Shown here piece after piece: positions 55,842 to 64,000 of a stretch of DNA of 64,000 nucleotides (positions within the stretch are counted from its first letter, which is position 1; each line of letters begins with the position of its first letter). Both the position numbers and the translations under genes were made by a program. The notes beneath the pieces were generated by a model, which saw only the letters and a list, made by a program, of their open reading frames with translations, searched no databases and was not told where the DNA came from. The DNA comes from Opitutus sp. GTDB taxonomy: Bacteria; Verrucomicrobiota; Verrucomicrobiae; Opitutales; Opitutaceae. Location of the stretch: assembly GCA_009695065.1 (NCBI GenBank), contig SIBR01000004.1:1-64000 (forward strand). Direction: 5' to 3'.

Positions 55842-56324
55842 ATGACGACGGTCGGTGTGCCAACTTCCGCTGAACTGCCCATGCAAAATCCGGATTTCGG
55901 CGACGTCGTCGCTCTCATCTGCAAGGAAGACTCCCGTTTCGATCGGAAGGCCTATGACTTTTTACGTTTTGGTTTAGACCACACCGTCAAAGAGTTCCGC
56001 AAGAAAGACGCTGCCCGGGCGGAACGCTCGCGGCATGTGAGCGGAGCAGAACTCCTGGAGGGCCTGCGGGTATTTGCACTCGATCAATACGGGCCGCTCG
56101 CGAAGACCGTGCTTAATGCCTGGGGGATTCACCGGTGCCGGGACTTTGGTGATATCGTGTTCAATCTCATTGAGTACAATGTGTTTTCTAAGACGGAAAA
56201 CGACCGCCTCGAGGATTTTGGCGACATTTTCGATTTTGAAGAAGCGTTTGTGAAACCCTTTCAACCGGCGCGTCGCCGCCGGGGGACGGACACCTCCGCT
56301 GCGGAAGCCTTTGGCGCCGCCTGA
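55842..56324 (+). CDS. Minf_1886 family protein
   Basis: 160 residues from ATG 55842 (ATG 55881, MQNPDFGDVVALI, is also plausible). Family features: DFGDVVALICKEDSRFDRKAY, FLRFGLDHTVKEFR, HVSGAELLEGLRVFALDQYG, TVLNAWGIHRCRDFGDIVFNL and EYNVFSKTENDRLEDF. This family is nearly limited to Verrucomicrobia and Planctomycetes; no function is known. It gives good taxonomic support. It lies 91 bases from the divergent Fur-family gene, and just before an M16 peptidase gene. Confidence 0.88.
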   Translation: MTTVGVPTSAELPMQNPDFGDVVALICKEDSRFDRKAYDFLRFGLDHTVKEFRKKDAARAERSRHVSGAELLEGLRVFALDQYGPLAKTVLNAWGIHRCRDFGDIVFNLIEYNVFSKTENDRLEDFGDIFDFEEAFVKPFQPARRRRGTDTSAAEAFGAA

Positions 56325-56388
56325 CCCGTATCTGCTGGCCGAGTCCGGCAACCCGCGGTTTTCTTTCGGTCGCACCGCTTCCCTGTTC

Positions 56389-58959
56389 ATGCCCAAAAAA
56401 ATCGCTGTTTCCTCCGACTTTCGCCTGCTCGATACGTTTTGGCGTGAGCCGGTGGAGCGGGTCGTCCTGCCGAACGGGCTGACGCTGATCATGAAGCACG
56501 ATACCTCGGCCGCGCTCGCCTCGGTGCAGGTTTGGGTGAAAACCGGCAGCGTGCATGAGCAGGCCCACCTCGGCGCCGGACTTTCCCACTACCTCGAGCA
56601 CATGCTCTTCAAGGGAACGGATCGCCGGGCGGGTCGCGACATCAGCGCGACCGTCCAGGCGCGCGGCGGTTACATCAACGCCTACACCACCTTCGACCGC
56701 ACCGTTTACTACATCGAGCTGCCGAGCGAACACACCGCGGTTGCGATCGATCTGCTGGCCGACGCGGTGCTGCACTCGACACTTCCGGCCGGAGAGGTCG
56801 AAAAGGAAAAGGACGTGATTCTTCGGGAAATCGCGATGACAAAGGACGATCCTGACAACCGGCTTTGGGACACGGTTTTCTCCACGGCTTTCCGCGAACA
56901 TCCGTTCCGTCAGCCGATCATCGGGCATCGCGATGTCTTCTCGGCCGTGACGCGTGACGATCTCGCAGGCTATTATCGGGCGCGTTATGTGCCGAACAAC
57001 TTGGTGGTCGTGATCGTCGGCGATATCGATCTCGCAGCGACGCGCGCCGCGGTTGAGTCGCATTTTGGCAGCGTGCCGCGGGCGCGGCTGGCGCCGGTTC
57101 TTGTGCCGGCCGAACCGCCGCAACTGGCGCCGCGGAGCGATCACCGTTTCGAAAGCGTCGAGATTTCGCGCGGCGTCCTGGCGTGGCCCATTCCGGGGCT
57201 GACGCATCCTGACGCCCCGCTGCTCGATTTACTGGCGACGATCCTCGCGCACGGTGACAGCTCGATTCTGTGGCAGGAGATCCGCGAGCGTGCCGCGCTG
57301 GTTCACACGATCGATGCTTCGAGTTGGAATCCGGGCTCAAGCGGGCTGTTTTGTGTTTCGTTTACCGCCGATGCGGAAAAGCGGCTGGCGGCCTTTGCCG
57401 CCATTGAACGGTCCCTCGCCCGTTGTTTCACCCGCGGCTTCACGGCCGCGCAATTGAAGAAGGCTTTGCGGCAGCTGATCGTCGCCGAAATCGATTCCCG
57501 CAAGACCATGAGCGGTCAGGCGTCCCGGTTGGGCGCCGGCGAGGTGGTGGTGGGCGATCTCGACCATAGCCGCGTCTATTTCGAGCAGCTTCGCGCGGCG
57601 ACGCCCGCCGACGTTCGCCGGGTGGCGCAATCCTATTTGCTTCCTGCCCGGCTCACGGCGATCTCGCTCAATCCGGTCGCGGCGGCGACGCCGCCGGCGG
57701 CTCCTGACGTAGTGGCGACGGCGAAAGTGGATTTTGCCGAGGTGAAACTGGCCAACGGAGTCCGCATTCTGCTCCAGCCCGACAAACGCATTCCCAATCT
57801 GCATGTGCGCCTGCTGATGCAGGGTGGGCCGCTTTTCGAGGAAGGTGGAAAACGGGGCGCCACCGCACTGCTCGCGACTCTTCTCACCAAGGACACCCGG
57901 CGCCGTACGGCCGCTGCGGTCGCGCAATTTATCGAGGAAGCGGGTGGAGCGTTCTATCCATTTTCGGGCAACAACAGTCTGGGTCTCGCCGCCGAGGTGC
58001 TGCCGACGGACGTCGATCGCGCGATTGCCGTCCTGGCCGATGCCATCCTCGCGCCGACGTTCAAGCCCGCGACGTTCACGCTGGAGCGCGACGCCCAGTT
58101 GGCCGCGCTGCAACAGGATGCCGACGATGTCGTGACACTCGCCCGCAAGCTGCTCCGTCAAAAATTCTTTGGCGCTCATCCCCTGGCGCTGGACGCCCAC
58201 GGTGATGAAAAGGGCGTCCGGGCACTCACCCCGGGCGATCTCGCGAAGTTGCACGCGCGTTTGTGCGTCGGGGCCAATGTCGTGGTTGCGGTAGCGGGCG
58301 ATTTCGATCCGCGCGCGCTCCTGCCCAAACTCAAGGCGTTTCTGACCAAGCTGCCGCGGGCGACCGTGGCGGCGATTCGAGTGCCCAAATTTCACCACAA
58401 ACTGCCGGCGAACGCCGGCGATTTTGTCGAAGCCCAACCGCGTGAGCAGGCGGTCGTTTTGCAGGGATTTCCCGGGCCGCGGGTGAACGGCGCGGATTTC
58501 TATGTCGGCGAGGTCATCGACGAGCTTTTCAGCGGCATGGCATCGCGGTTATTCGAGCGCGTGCGTGAAGACAAGGGGCTCGCGTATTTCGTGCGCTCCG
58601 GCCGCATCACCGGACTGGACGCCGGCATGTTTTATTTCTTCGCCGGCACGCAACCCGGTCGCGAGTCCGAGGTGCTGGCCGAGATCGATGCCGAAATCGT
58701 GCGCGTGCAACTCGGCGGAGCGGAGCCGGTGGAACTGGCGCGCTGCCAGGCCCGGCTCAAGGCCGCGCGGCGGCAGGGTTTGCAGACAAATTCCTCCCGC
58801 GCCATGCAGGCCGGATTGAATGCGCTGCAAGGCCAGCCGATCAATGACTGGAAAAACTACGACCAGCGCATTGCCGCCGTGACCATCGCCGACCTCGCGA
58901 CCTTCGCCTCCCGCTACCTTACCCGCGCCCAGCGCACCCAATTGATCGTTCGTCCGTAG
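56389..58959 (+). CDS. M16 family (insulinase-like) zinc peptidase, two-domain form
   Basis: 856 residues from ATG 56389. The first half holds the inverted zinc motif H67-Y-L-E-H71 in GLSHYLEHMLFKGT, with the third ligand Glu in the AGEVEKEKDVILREI helix. The second half is an M16 C-terminal, inactive-type domain (VKLANGVRILLQPDKRIPN, GGKRGATALLATLLTKDT), giving the usual two-part length. No signal peptide is evident, though the substrate is normally peptides or leader sequences. Starts 64 bases after the Minf_1886 stop. Confidence 0.9.
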   Translation: MPKKIAVSSDFRLLDTFWREPVERVVLPNGLTLIMKHDTSAALASVQVWVKTGSVHEQAHLGAGLSHYLEHMLFKGTDRRAGRDISATVQARGGYINAYTTFDRTVYYIELPSEHTAVAIDLLADAVLHSTLPAGEVEKEKDVILREIAMTKDDPDNRLWDTVFSTAFREHPFRQPIIGHRDVFSAVTRDDLAGYYRARYVPNNLVVVIVGDIDLAATRAAVESHFGSVPRARLAPVLVPAEPPQLAPRSDHRFESVEISRGVLAWPIPGLTHPDAPLLDLLATILAHGDSSILWQEIRERAALVHTIDASSWNPGSSGLFCVSFTADAEKRLAAFAAIERSLARCFTRGFTAAQLKKALRQLIVAEIDSRKTMSGQASRLGAGEVVVGDLDHSRVYFEQLRAATPADVRRVAQSYLLPARLTAISLNPVAAATPPAAPDVVATAKVDFAEVKLANGVRILLQPDKRIPNLHVRLLMQGGPLFEEGGKRGATALLATLLTKDTRRRTAAAVAQFIEEAGGAFYPFSGNNSLGLAAEVLPTDVDRAIAVLADAILAPTFKPATFTLERDAQLAALQQDADDVVTLARKLLRQKFFGAHPLALDAHGDEKGVRALTPGDLAKLHARLCVGANVVVAVAGDFDPRALLPKLKAFLTKLPRATVAAIRVPKFHHKLPANAGDFVEAQPREQAVVLQGFPGPRVNGADFYVGEVIDELFSGMASRLFERVREDKGLAYFVRSGRITGLDAGMFYFFAGTQPGRESEVLAEIDAEIVRVQLGGAEPVELARCQARLKAARRQGLQTNSSRAMQAGLNALQGQPINDWKNYDQRIAAVTIADLATFASRYLTRAQRTQLIVRP

Positions 58960-59022
58960 ACGCCCGCGAGGTCCTTTCCCGACGGTCCGCAAATTGCGAA
59001 CAGCAGCCCTTGGAAAATCTTC

Positions 59023-59805
59023 ATGTCGTCCTTGGCCGACCTATTTCCCGACGGGGATTACCGGTTTCACCTGACGCTGCGGCGCGGCGAACCGGGGGAT
59101 TTTTTTGCGGCGCGGGATGCGACCGGCGCGCTCCTCGCGGAGCGGGCGCACTGGCTGGAGGCGGACCCCGCGCGTTATGCTACGCTTCTGCCGGAGGGCG
59201 TTCCCGTGTTCGAGGAATTCGCCGCGCTGGCCGCTGATTGGGGGGCGCCGGGCATGAAGAATGTGGGCGACCTCGGCCGGATAATGGAGCCGGATGTTTT
59301 GTTTCTTTCGCCAGACGTCGAAGGGCGGTTTCGCCTGCGGGGAGGGGCGCTTTGTTTTCCGACGGGCTGGTCGCTCGAGGAGAAACTCGGCCACCCGCTC
59401 GATTTTATTCATGGCGTCGTGCCGGGATTGAATGCCGCGCTAGGCTCGCCGATCCACCAGCTGCTCGGGAAGTTGAAGCCCGGTGTCGCAGTGCAGCGGG
59501 ACAACTGGAGCATCTCCGGCAGCACCGAGCTCAATTTGCATCTGGCGCGCGGGATTCCGCCGCTGTTGCCGCCGGTCGCGCTGGATCACCTGTGGCTGCG
59601 GATTGAACATCAGGCCCTGCTCGCGTTGCCGGCATCGGGCGGAATCGCGTTCGGCATCCGGATCGCCCTGCACCGGCTGGATGCGGTGGCGCGGGGACCG
59701 GCGGCTGCGGGTTTGCGCCGGGCGTTGGAATCGATGCCGGCGGCCATGGTCGCGTACAAGCGGCTCGACGGGATCCACCCCGGACTTATCGAACGGCTGC
59801 GATAG
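59023..59805 (+). CDS. DUF3445 / heme-dependent oxidative N-demethylase-like protein
   Basis: 260 residues. DUF3445 pattern: AHWLEADPARYATLLPEG, GRIMEPDVLFLSPDVEG, LCFPTGWSLEEKLGHPLDFIHGVVPGLN, VQRDNWSISGSTELNL and LWLRIEHQALLALPASGGIAFGIR. Some members are heme-dependent oxidative N-demethylases; others are uncharacterised. No partner reductase is seen nearby, so the reaction here is only a family-based guess. It follows the M16 gene by 63 bases and is convergent with nadK. Confidence 0.8.
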   Translation: MSSLADLFPDGDYRFHLTLRRGEPGDFFAARDATGALLAERAHWLEADPARYATLLPEGVPVFEEFAALAADWGAPGMKNVGDLGRIMEPDVLFLSPDVEGRFRLRGGALCFPTGWSLEEKLGHPLDFIHGVVPGLNAALGSPIHQLLGKLKPGVAVQRDNWSISGSTELNLHLARGIPPLLPPVALDHLWLRIEHQALLALPASGGIAFGIRIALHRLDAVARGPAAAGLRRALESMPAAMVAYKRLDGIHPGLIERLR

Positions 59806-59821
59806 CAACCGACGGCTCGCA

Positions 59822-60676
59822 TTATTCCCGCGGTAAACTGCTGCGATCGACGAACCCACCGCTCCATTTGAGCTTGGTCCGCACGACCGAGAAATGAGAG
59901 TAGTCGAAGCGCTGGGCCAAAGGCAGGCGCAGTTTCGAAACCGAGATTTCCACGGGCGAGCGGGCGCCGACCTTGAGGTTGCGCTGGCCGTCCATCGCGA
60001 CGAGTAACCGGGGATCGGCTGAGCGGTTGAAGACGCGCAGCCGGACGTTTTCGTGAAAAATAATCGAGCGATTACTCAGCGTGTGCGGGCAGATCGGCGT
60101 CATGGCGATGACGCCCGCCCCGGGGTGCAGGATCGGGCCGCCCGCGGAGAGATTGTAAGCGGTTGAGCCGGTCGGCGTGGCAAAGATCAGGCCGTCGCAC
60201 ATGTACTCGGTCACCAGTTCGTCGTTGGCAAAGACTTCGAGACGGATGAGGCGGGAGTTGACCGCGTCCTTGATCAGCACGTCGTTCAGCGCGAGGTCGT
60301 GCCCGCCGAGTCCGGTCGAGCAATCGAGCATGGAGCGGTGGTCGATCCGAAACGCGCCGCCGAGGATCGTGCGAAAATCGGACCGCGCTTCATCGGCGGA
60401 AAAAGTGGTGAGAAAGCCGAGGCTGCCCCGATTCACTCCGATGATCGGGACCTGATGACGGGCCGACTCGCGGGCGACGCCGAGCAGCGTGCCGTCGCCA
60501 CCGATGACGCAGCAGGCGTCGCTGCCGCGCAGATAGTCACGCTGCAGCGGAAAACGCGTGGTTTTCTTGGTCTTCACGCCGGCTTTTTGCGCGATGGCGA
60601 TCAGTTCGCGCGCGAGCGCTGCAGCGCCGTCTTTCTCTTCGTTGACGACAAACGCGAGCTGGCGAATGGGCTTCAT
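59822..60676 (-). CDS. nadK: NAD kinase
   Basis: 284 residues. All main motifs: GGDGTLLGVARE at residues 59-70 with the catalytic Asp, GVNRGSLGFLTTF near 80, LNDVLIKDAVNS near 130, CDGLIFATPTGSTAYNLSAGGPIL near 160-183 and HPGAGVIAMTPICPHTLSNR. The enzyme phosphorylates NAD to NADP using ATP or polyphosphate. It precedes tlyA in gene order within the minus-strand run that ends here; 71 bases separate them. Confidence 0.95.
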   Translation of the reverse strand: MKPIRQLAFVVNEEKDGAAALARELIAIAQKAGVKTKKTTRFPLQRDYLRGSDACCVIGGDGTLLGVARESARHQVPIIGVNRGSLGFLTTFSADEARSDFRTILGGAFRIDHRSMLDCSTGLGGHDLALNDVLIKDAVNSRLIRLEVFANDELVTEYMCDGLIFATPTGSTAYNLSAGGPILHPGAGVIAMTPICPHTLSNRSIIFHENVRLRVFNRSADPRLLVAMDGQRNLKVGARSPVEISVSKLRLPLAQRFDYSHFSVVRTKLKWSGGFVDRSSLPRE

Positions 60677-60747
60677 GGCTGGGAGTTAATCTTCGCTAAA
60701 TCCCGTGAATGAAAAGCCTGATCAGTGCGCGGCATGAAGAATGGCGT

Positions 60748-61503
60748 TCAGGCTTTTTTCAGACCCAGGAGGAACTCCCGATTGCCGTCCGCGCCGGTGA
60801 TGGGCGAATCCATCGTGCCGACCAGCAACGCCGAGGGCAGCCGGCCTAGGGCGAAATCGCGGACCGCGGCGAGCGTGGCCTCTTGCACCGCCGGGTCGCG
60901 AATCACGCCGCGGCCCTTGTCGACGGCGGTCTTGCCCGCCTCGAATTGGGGTTTTACCAGCGCGACGAGCACCCCGCCGCCGCGTAGGAGCGCCCAGATT
61001 GCCGGCAGCACGGCGGTGAGCGAAATGAAGGATAAATCCATCACGATCACATCGAACGGGCTTCGTGGCAGGTCCGTGGCGACGAGGTGGCGGGCGTTGA
61101 TTTTTTCGAGATTGGTCACCCTAGGATCGCTGCGCAACCGGGTGTGCAGCTGGGCCCGGCCGACATCCACGCAGACGACGTCCGTGGCCCCGGCTTGCAG
61201 CGCGCAGTCGGTGAATCCGCCGGTGGAAGCCCCAACGTCGAGCACGTGGGTGCCGCGCAGGTCGAGCGCAAAACGTTCGAGGGCGGCCGACAGTTTTTCG
61301 CCGCCCCGGCTCACAAAACGCGGGGGTTGCTCGATCTCGATTCCGATATCGAGGGGAAATTCCTTGCCCGGTTTGTCGAATCGCTCGGTCCCGTGGCGCA
61401 CCCGGCCGCTCATGATCAGGGCCTTGGCCTGGGTGAGCGATTCCGCCAACCCGCGGACCACGAGCAGTTCGTCCAGCCGAAGTTTTTTGACCGGAGCGCT
61501 CAT
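60748..61503 (-). CDS. tlyA: TlyA family rRNA methyltransferase
   Basis: 251 residues from ATG 61503, which overlaps the mutM stop (ATGA) and defines the start. An N-terminal S4 RNA-binding domain ([27 protein letters not shown]) is followed by an FtsJ-type Rossmann domain: [21 protein letters not shown] (SAM-binding), [24 protein letters not shown] and [10 protein letters not shown]. TlyA proteins 2'-O-methylate 16S and 23S rRNA; some members are haemolysin-annotated. Coupled to the DNA glycosylase gene, without a clear functional link. Confidence 0.93.
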   Translation of the reverse strand: MSAPVKKLRLDELLVVRGLAESLTQAKALIMSGRVRHGTERFDKPGKEFPLDIGIEIEQPPRFVSRGGEKLSAALERFALDLRGTHVLDVGASTGGFTDCALQAGATDVVCVDVGRAQLHTRLRSDPRVTNLEKINARHLVATDLPRSPFDVIVMDLSFISLTAVLPAIWALLRGGGVLVALVKPQFEAGKTAVDKGRGVIRDPAVQEATLAAVRDFALGRLPSALLVGTMDSPITGADGNREFLLGLKKA

Positions 61504-62369
61504 GGGCGACGGCGCGCCGGTTGCTTCCGCTGGCGTGGCGTGGAAACCAATTTCTGCCGGGCCGGCGACCAGCAGGTGGTGCGGCCGCCGATGGTTGCGC
61601 GCGCCAGGGGCTGGCTGGTTTTCGGGCAACGGCCACCCGCGCTCCAGCGGTGGAGAAACAGCCATGTTCGGGGAATATTGACGTTGAGATCCTTCGGCAG
61701 CCGGTTGCCCGGGCCGGCAATCGTAGCGAGGGCCAGCCGGCAGACGCGGCGGGCTTCCGCCCACAACCGGTGCACCTCGGCGGCCGTCAAAGATCCGCTG
61801 AGCCGCGCCGGATGGAGGGCTGCCCGCCACAAAATCTCGTCGGCCATCCAGTTGCCGATACCGGGAAAACGTTCCTGCATCAGCAGCACGGCCTTGATCG
61901 GCGCACGGGCCCGACGCTTGAGGAACGCGGCGACCCCCTCGACGGTAAAAGCGTCCGACCGGATGGGCGGCGCGATGCTTGTCCACCAGCGCGGTGGGGT
62001 CTTGCCGACATGGAACTGAACGCGGCCAAACATCCGCGGATCGTTGAACACCAATGCATGCCTCGCGGTGACCAGCACGAGATGATCGTGTTTGGCGGGC
62101 AGATGACTGGCGGGCCTGGCCGTCAACTCGCCGGACATGCCCAGATGAATCCCCAGCCAGGCATCGCCGCTGAAGCGAAAAAGCATCTGTTTGGCCTCGG
62201 CCGTGGAGGAGATGAATTTCGCGCCGGTCAGTGCGCGGTGAAACCTAGGCAGGTCCAACTCTCGCAGGAGTTTTTTCTTTTCGTGGGTGAGGACCCGAAC
62301 GACCCGCCGGCCATGCCCCGCCCGATGCCAGCGTTTCCGGAAAAATTCGACCTCGGCGAGTTCGGGCAT
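61500..62369 (-). CDS. mutM: Formamidopyrimidine-DNA glycosylase (Fpg/Nei family) with degenerate zinc finger
   Basis: 289 residues from ATG 62369. N-terminal MPELAEVEF gives the catalytic Pro and Glu; K60 in [10 protein letters not shown] and the HLGMSGEL strand are kept, as is the H2TH region [16 protein letters not shown]. The C-terminal finger should have four Cys; here it reads [26 protein letters not shown], with only C248 and C266 left, while the beta-hairpin Arg (R263) is kept. This is a zincless-finger type, known in plant Fpg and NEIL1. The enzyme removes oxidised purines such as 8-oxoguanine. It overlaps tlyA by 4 bases. Confidence 0.9.
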   Translation of the reverse strand: MPELAEVEFFRKRWHRAGHGRRVVRVLTHEKKKLLRELDLPRFHRALTGAKFISSTAEAKQMLFRFSGDAWLGIHLGMSGELTARPASHLPAKHDHLVLVTARHALVFNDPRMFGRVQFHVGKTPPRWWTSIAPPIRSDAFTVEGVAAFLKRRARAPIKAVLLMQERFPGIGNWMADEILWRAALHPARLSGSLTAAEVHRLWAEARRVCRLALATIAGPGNRLPKDLNVNIPRTWLFLHRWSAGGRCPKTSQPLARATIGGRTTCWSPARQKLVSTPRQRKQPARRRP

Positions 62370-62432
62370 GGAGCGGAATGAGAGCCGGCTGGAAGGGAAT
62401 GAGACCGACGGGAATGGCAATCGGGCCTGTCG

Positions 62433-62963
62433 CTAGGACAGGGTGGCGACGAATTCGACCAGACTGGAGAAAACGGGGATGCCGGGCGGCGCGAAGTTCG
62501 TCCAGCCCGCGAGGTCGTACTTGCCCGAGCAAACGGCCGCGGCGTTGATGCCGGCGTTGAGGCCGGCCTGGATGTCGCTCTCGCGATCACCAATCATCCA
62601 GGAGTGCGTGGGGTCGAGGCGATGGCGCGCGATGCTCTCGACGATGAAGCGTGGCGAGGGTTTACGATACGCGGAGGGCTGGTCGGACGCTTCGGGGGCG
62701 ATGCAGATGTCGTCGAAAACGGGCCGGGAAAGTTCCAAGAGTTCCTCCATGCGATGGTTGCAACGGAGCGCGTCGTTCATCGTGTGCAAGCCCCGGCCGA
62801 TGCCGGACTGGTTGGTGAAAAGGAAAAGCTTGTAGCCGAGCGTGCGGGCATGGCGAAGCGCGCCGGCCACGCCGGGGATGAGTTCCACTCCGGCCGGATC
62901 GGCAAGGTAGTGCTTGTCGAGGATGAGCGTGCCATCCCGATCGAGAAAAAGAGCTTTGGGCAT
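62433..62963 (-). CDS. gmhB: HAD-IIIA phosphatase, heptose bisphosphate phosphatase (GmhB)-like
   Basis: 176 residues. HAD motifs: ALFLDRDGTLILDKHYL near residue 4, LFLFTNQSGIGRG near 46, YRKPSPRFIVESI near 98 and MIGDRESDIQAGLNAG near 122. This is the GmhB/HisB-N family. GmhB normally has a zinc loop CxH...CxC before CRKP; here the stretch CIAPEASDQPSAYRKP has one Cys, so a zinc-free form. Next to the heptose kinase gene (81 bases), so a role in ADP-heptose synthesis for lipopolysaccharide is likely. Confidence 0.82.
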   Translation of the reverse strand: MPKALFLDRDGTLILDKHYLADPAGVELIPGVAGALRHARTLGYKLFLFTNQSGIGRGLHTMNDALRCNHRMEELLELSRPVFDDICIAPEASDQPSAYRKPSPRFIVESIARHRLDPTHSWMIGDRESDIQAGLNAGINAAAVCSGKYDLAGWTNFAPPGIPVFSSLVEFVATLS

Positions 62964-63044
62964 CGTGGCTGGGCGGGCGAAGTGAGGGAGAAACCAAACG
63001 GCGACTCGGCCCGAGACCGGGCGTTCTCCGCTGGAGCCGGAAGA

Positions 63045-64000
63045 CTAGCGGGTCCGGACGGAGCGGATCAGCTCCTTGGGCGTAACGGTGGCCGTGCCGA
63101 TCTTGCCGACGACGACGCTCGCGGCGGCATTGGCAAAATGAGCGGCGGCTTCAAGCGTGGCACCGGCGGCGAGCGCCAGCACGAGGGCGGCCAGGGAAGT
63201 GTCGCCCGCGCCTGAAACGTCGAAGACTTCGCGGGCGGCGGTCCGGATAGTTCGGATGATCCGGCCGTTCGCGCTGAGCAGCATGCCGTCCTCGCCAAGA
63301 GTGATGACGAGGTGCTTGGTGGCGTAGCGTTCGTGCAGGCGGGCGCAAACCTCGGCGGCCGGAAAGGGCGCGTGTGGGGCGAGTTCAATCCCGGCGAGCT
63401 GGAGCGATTCGCGTTTGTTGGGCGTGATGAGATCGAGGCCGTGAAACGGAAGCTGGCGCTTCGGTTTCGGGTCGAGCGCGATGAATTTTCCCGCGGCGCG
63501 CGCGAGTTTCGTCACGCGGGCGACGATCTCACCGGTGAGAATGCCCTTGGCGTAATCGGAAAGGATCACGGCGTCGGATGCGGCGATTTCCTGCGCCAGC
63601 AAGGCCTCGGCGCGCGGCGCGCTCAACCGGTATTTGGCGGGCGGGGCCTCGCGATCGAGCCGGCACAGCTGCTGGTGCTGCACGAGCACACGCGTTTTGA
63701 CGATGGTCGGGGCTTCGCCGGGAGTGGGCAAAATGGCGATGGCCTTGGCGTGCAGGATTGCGGTGAGGCGTTCCCCATCGGTGTCCTTGCCGATGTATCC
63801 CGCGACGGCGCACCGGGCCCCGAGGGAGGCGATGTTGAGCGCCACATTGGCGGCGCCGCCGGCGGTCCAGGAATCGCGCGCGATGTCGACGACGGGAACC
63901 GGCGCCTCGGGGGAAATGCGCGTGGCATCGCCCCAGATATAGTGGTCGAGCATCATGTCGCCGACTACGAGGACCCGCAGGCCGGCGATTTTTTTCAGGA
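63045..64000 (-). CDS. hldE: D-glycero-beta-D-manno-heptose 7-phosphate kinase (HldE domain 1), 5' end cut by window edge
   Basis: At least 317 residues. Ribokinase-fold marks: VLVVGDMMLDHYIWGDATRISPEAPVPVV, SWTAGGAANVALNIASLGA, VILSDYAKGILTG, LDPKPKRQLP, ITPNKRESLQLAG and FDVSGAGDTSLAALVLALAAG with the catalytic Asp. The frame stays open past ATG 63956 to the window edge, so the true start lies outside. The protein ends after the kinase domain (SVRTR), without the nucleotidyltransferase domain that forms the second half of E. coli HldE. First step of ADP-heptose synthesis, with gmhB downstream. Confidence 0.9.
   Translation of the reverse strand, partial: LKKIAGLRVLVVGDMMLDHYIWGDATRISPEAPVPVVDIARDSWTAGGAANVALNIASLGARCAVAGYIGKDTDGERLTAILHAKAIAILPTPGEAPTIVKTRVLVQHQQLCRLDREAPPAKYRLSAPRAEALLAQEIAASDAVILSDYAKGILTGEIVARVTKLARAAGKFIALDPKPKRQLPFHGLDLITPNKRESLQLAGIELAPHAPFPAAEVCARLHERYATKHLVITLGEDGMLLSANGRIIRTIRTAAREVFDVSGAGDTSLAALVLALAAGATLEAAAHFANAAASVVVGKIGTATVTPKELIRSVRTR

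Overview
The window is GC-rich, densely coded bacterial DNA, and its gene content points to Verrucomicrobiota, most likely a member of or near Opitutaceae. This is an inference from gene content; there is no rRNA in the window. The pointers are an autotransporter-repeat protein ending in a PEP-CTERM sorting signal, a Minf_1886-type protein (a family known from Verrucomicrobia and Planctomycetes), the trio of beta-propeller/cytochrome c 'membrane-bound dehydrogenase', ThuA-like protein and neutral ceramidase-like protein, many Tat-exported enzymes, and heptose genes of a Gram-negative outer membrane. About 57 protein genes were found. I saw no tRNA, rRNA or CRISPR array. No gene-free stretch exceeds 300 bases; the longest are 12783-13068 and 30105-30392 (divergent promoter regions), and nothing else is recognisable in them.

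Layout. 1-206: the start of an IS630-type transposase running off the left edge. 455-2330: two amidohydrolases in tandem. 2542-6461: a frameshifted quinone oxidoreductase, two secreted proteins (one a c-type cytochrome) and a twice-frameshifted lipoprotein gene. 6700-16273: a DUF3817 membrane protein, then a mostly minus-strand block of exported enzymes (cytochrome-tailed propeller, ThuA, ceramidase, Tat amidohydrolase, PHP metallohydrolase) with one SDR dehydrogenase between them. 16502-20973: TapT tRNA modification enzyme, a yqjDEK-like stress/membrane operon, luciferase-like oxidoreductase, small zinc-ribbon protein, DUF3892 protein and HAD phosphatase. 21040-25043: an exported S9-peptidase-like protein that has lost its catalytic residues, translationally coupled to an exported TPR protein. 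25085-30104: Ski2-like helicase, a PPK2 gene with a stop in its Walker A motif, and a DUF3300 protein.

30393-34350: a D-glucarate/galactarate pathway set: glucarate dehydratase makes 5-keto-4-deoxyglucarate, the HpcH-family aldolase splits it to pyruvate and tartronate semialdehyde, and the GarR-like reductase makes glycerate; an SDR follows. 34424-37100: a decayed autotransporter/PEP-CTERM gene. 37191-40489: aldose epimerase and an eight-haem cytochrome. 40656-44957: heme A synthesis (ctaA-ctaB-DUF420) divergent from a copper-delivery pair (CusF-Sco fusion plus a duplicated His-rich protein), together a cytochrome oxidase maturation island without oxidase subunits. 45006-49993: AMP nucleosidase, lipoyl synthase, a secreted repeat protein and an MFS-spermidine synthase fusion. 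50102-55750: exported sialidase-like, ceramidase-like, hydroxypyruvate isomerase-like and superoxide dismutase proteins plus a frameshifted Fur-family regulator. 55842-64000: Minf_1886 protein, M16 peptidase, DUF3445 protein, then a minus-strand housekeeping run (nadK; tlyA overlapping mutM; gmhB; hldE kinase domain, cut by the right edge).

A theme across the window is broken reading frames. Six apparent frameshifts in five genes can each be mended by changing the length of a short G/C run or repeat, and five in-frame stops in two genes can each be explained by one C-to-T change. The first group may be uncorrected indel errors; the second looks more like true gene decay.
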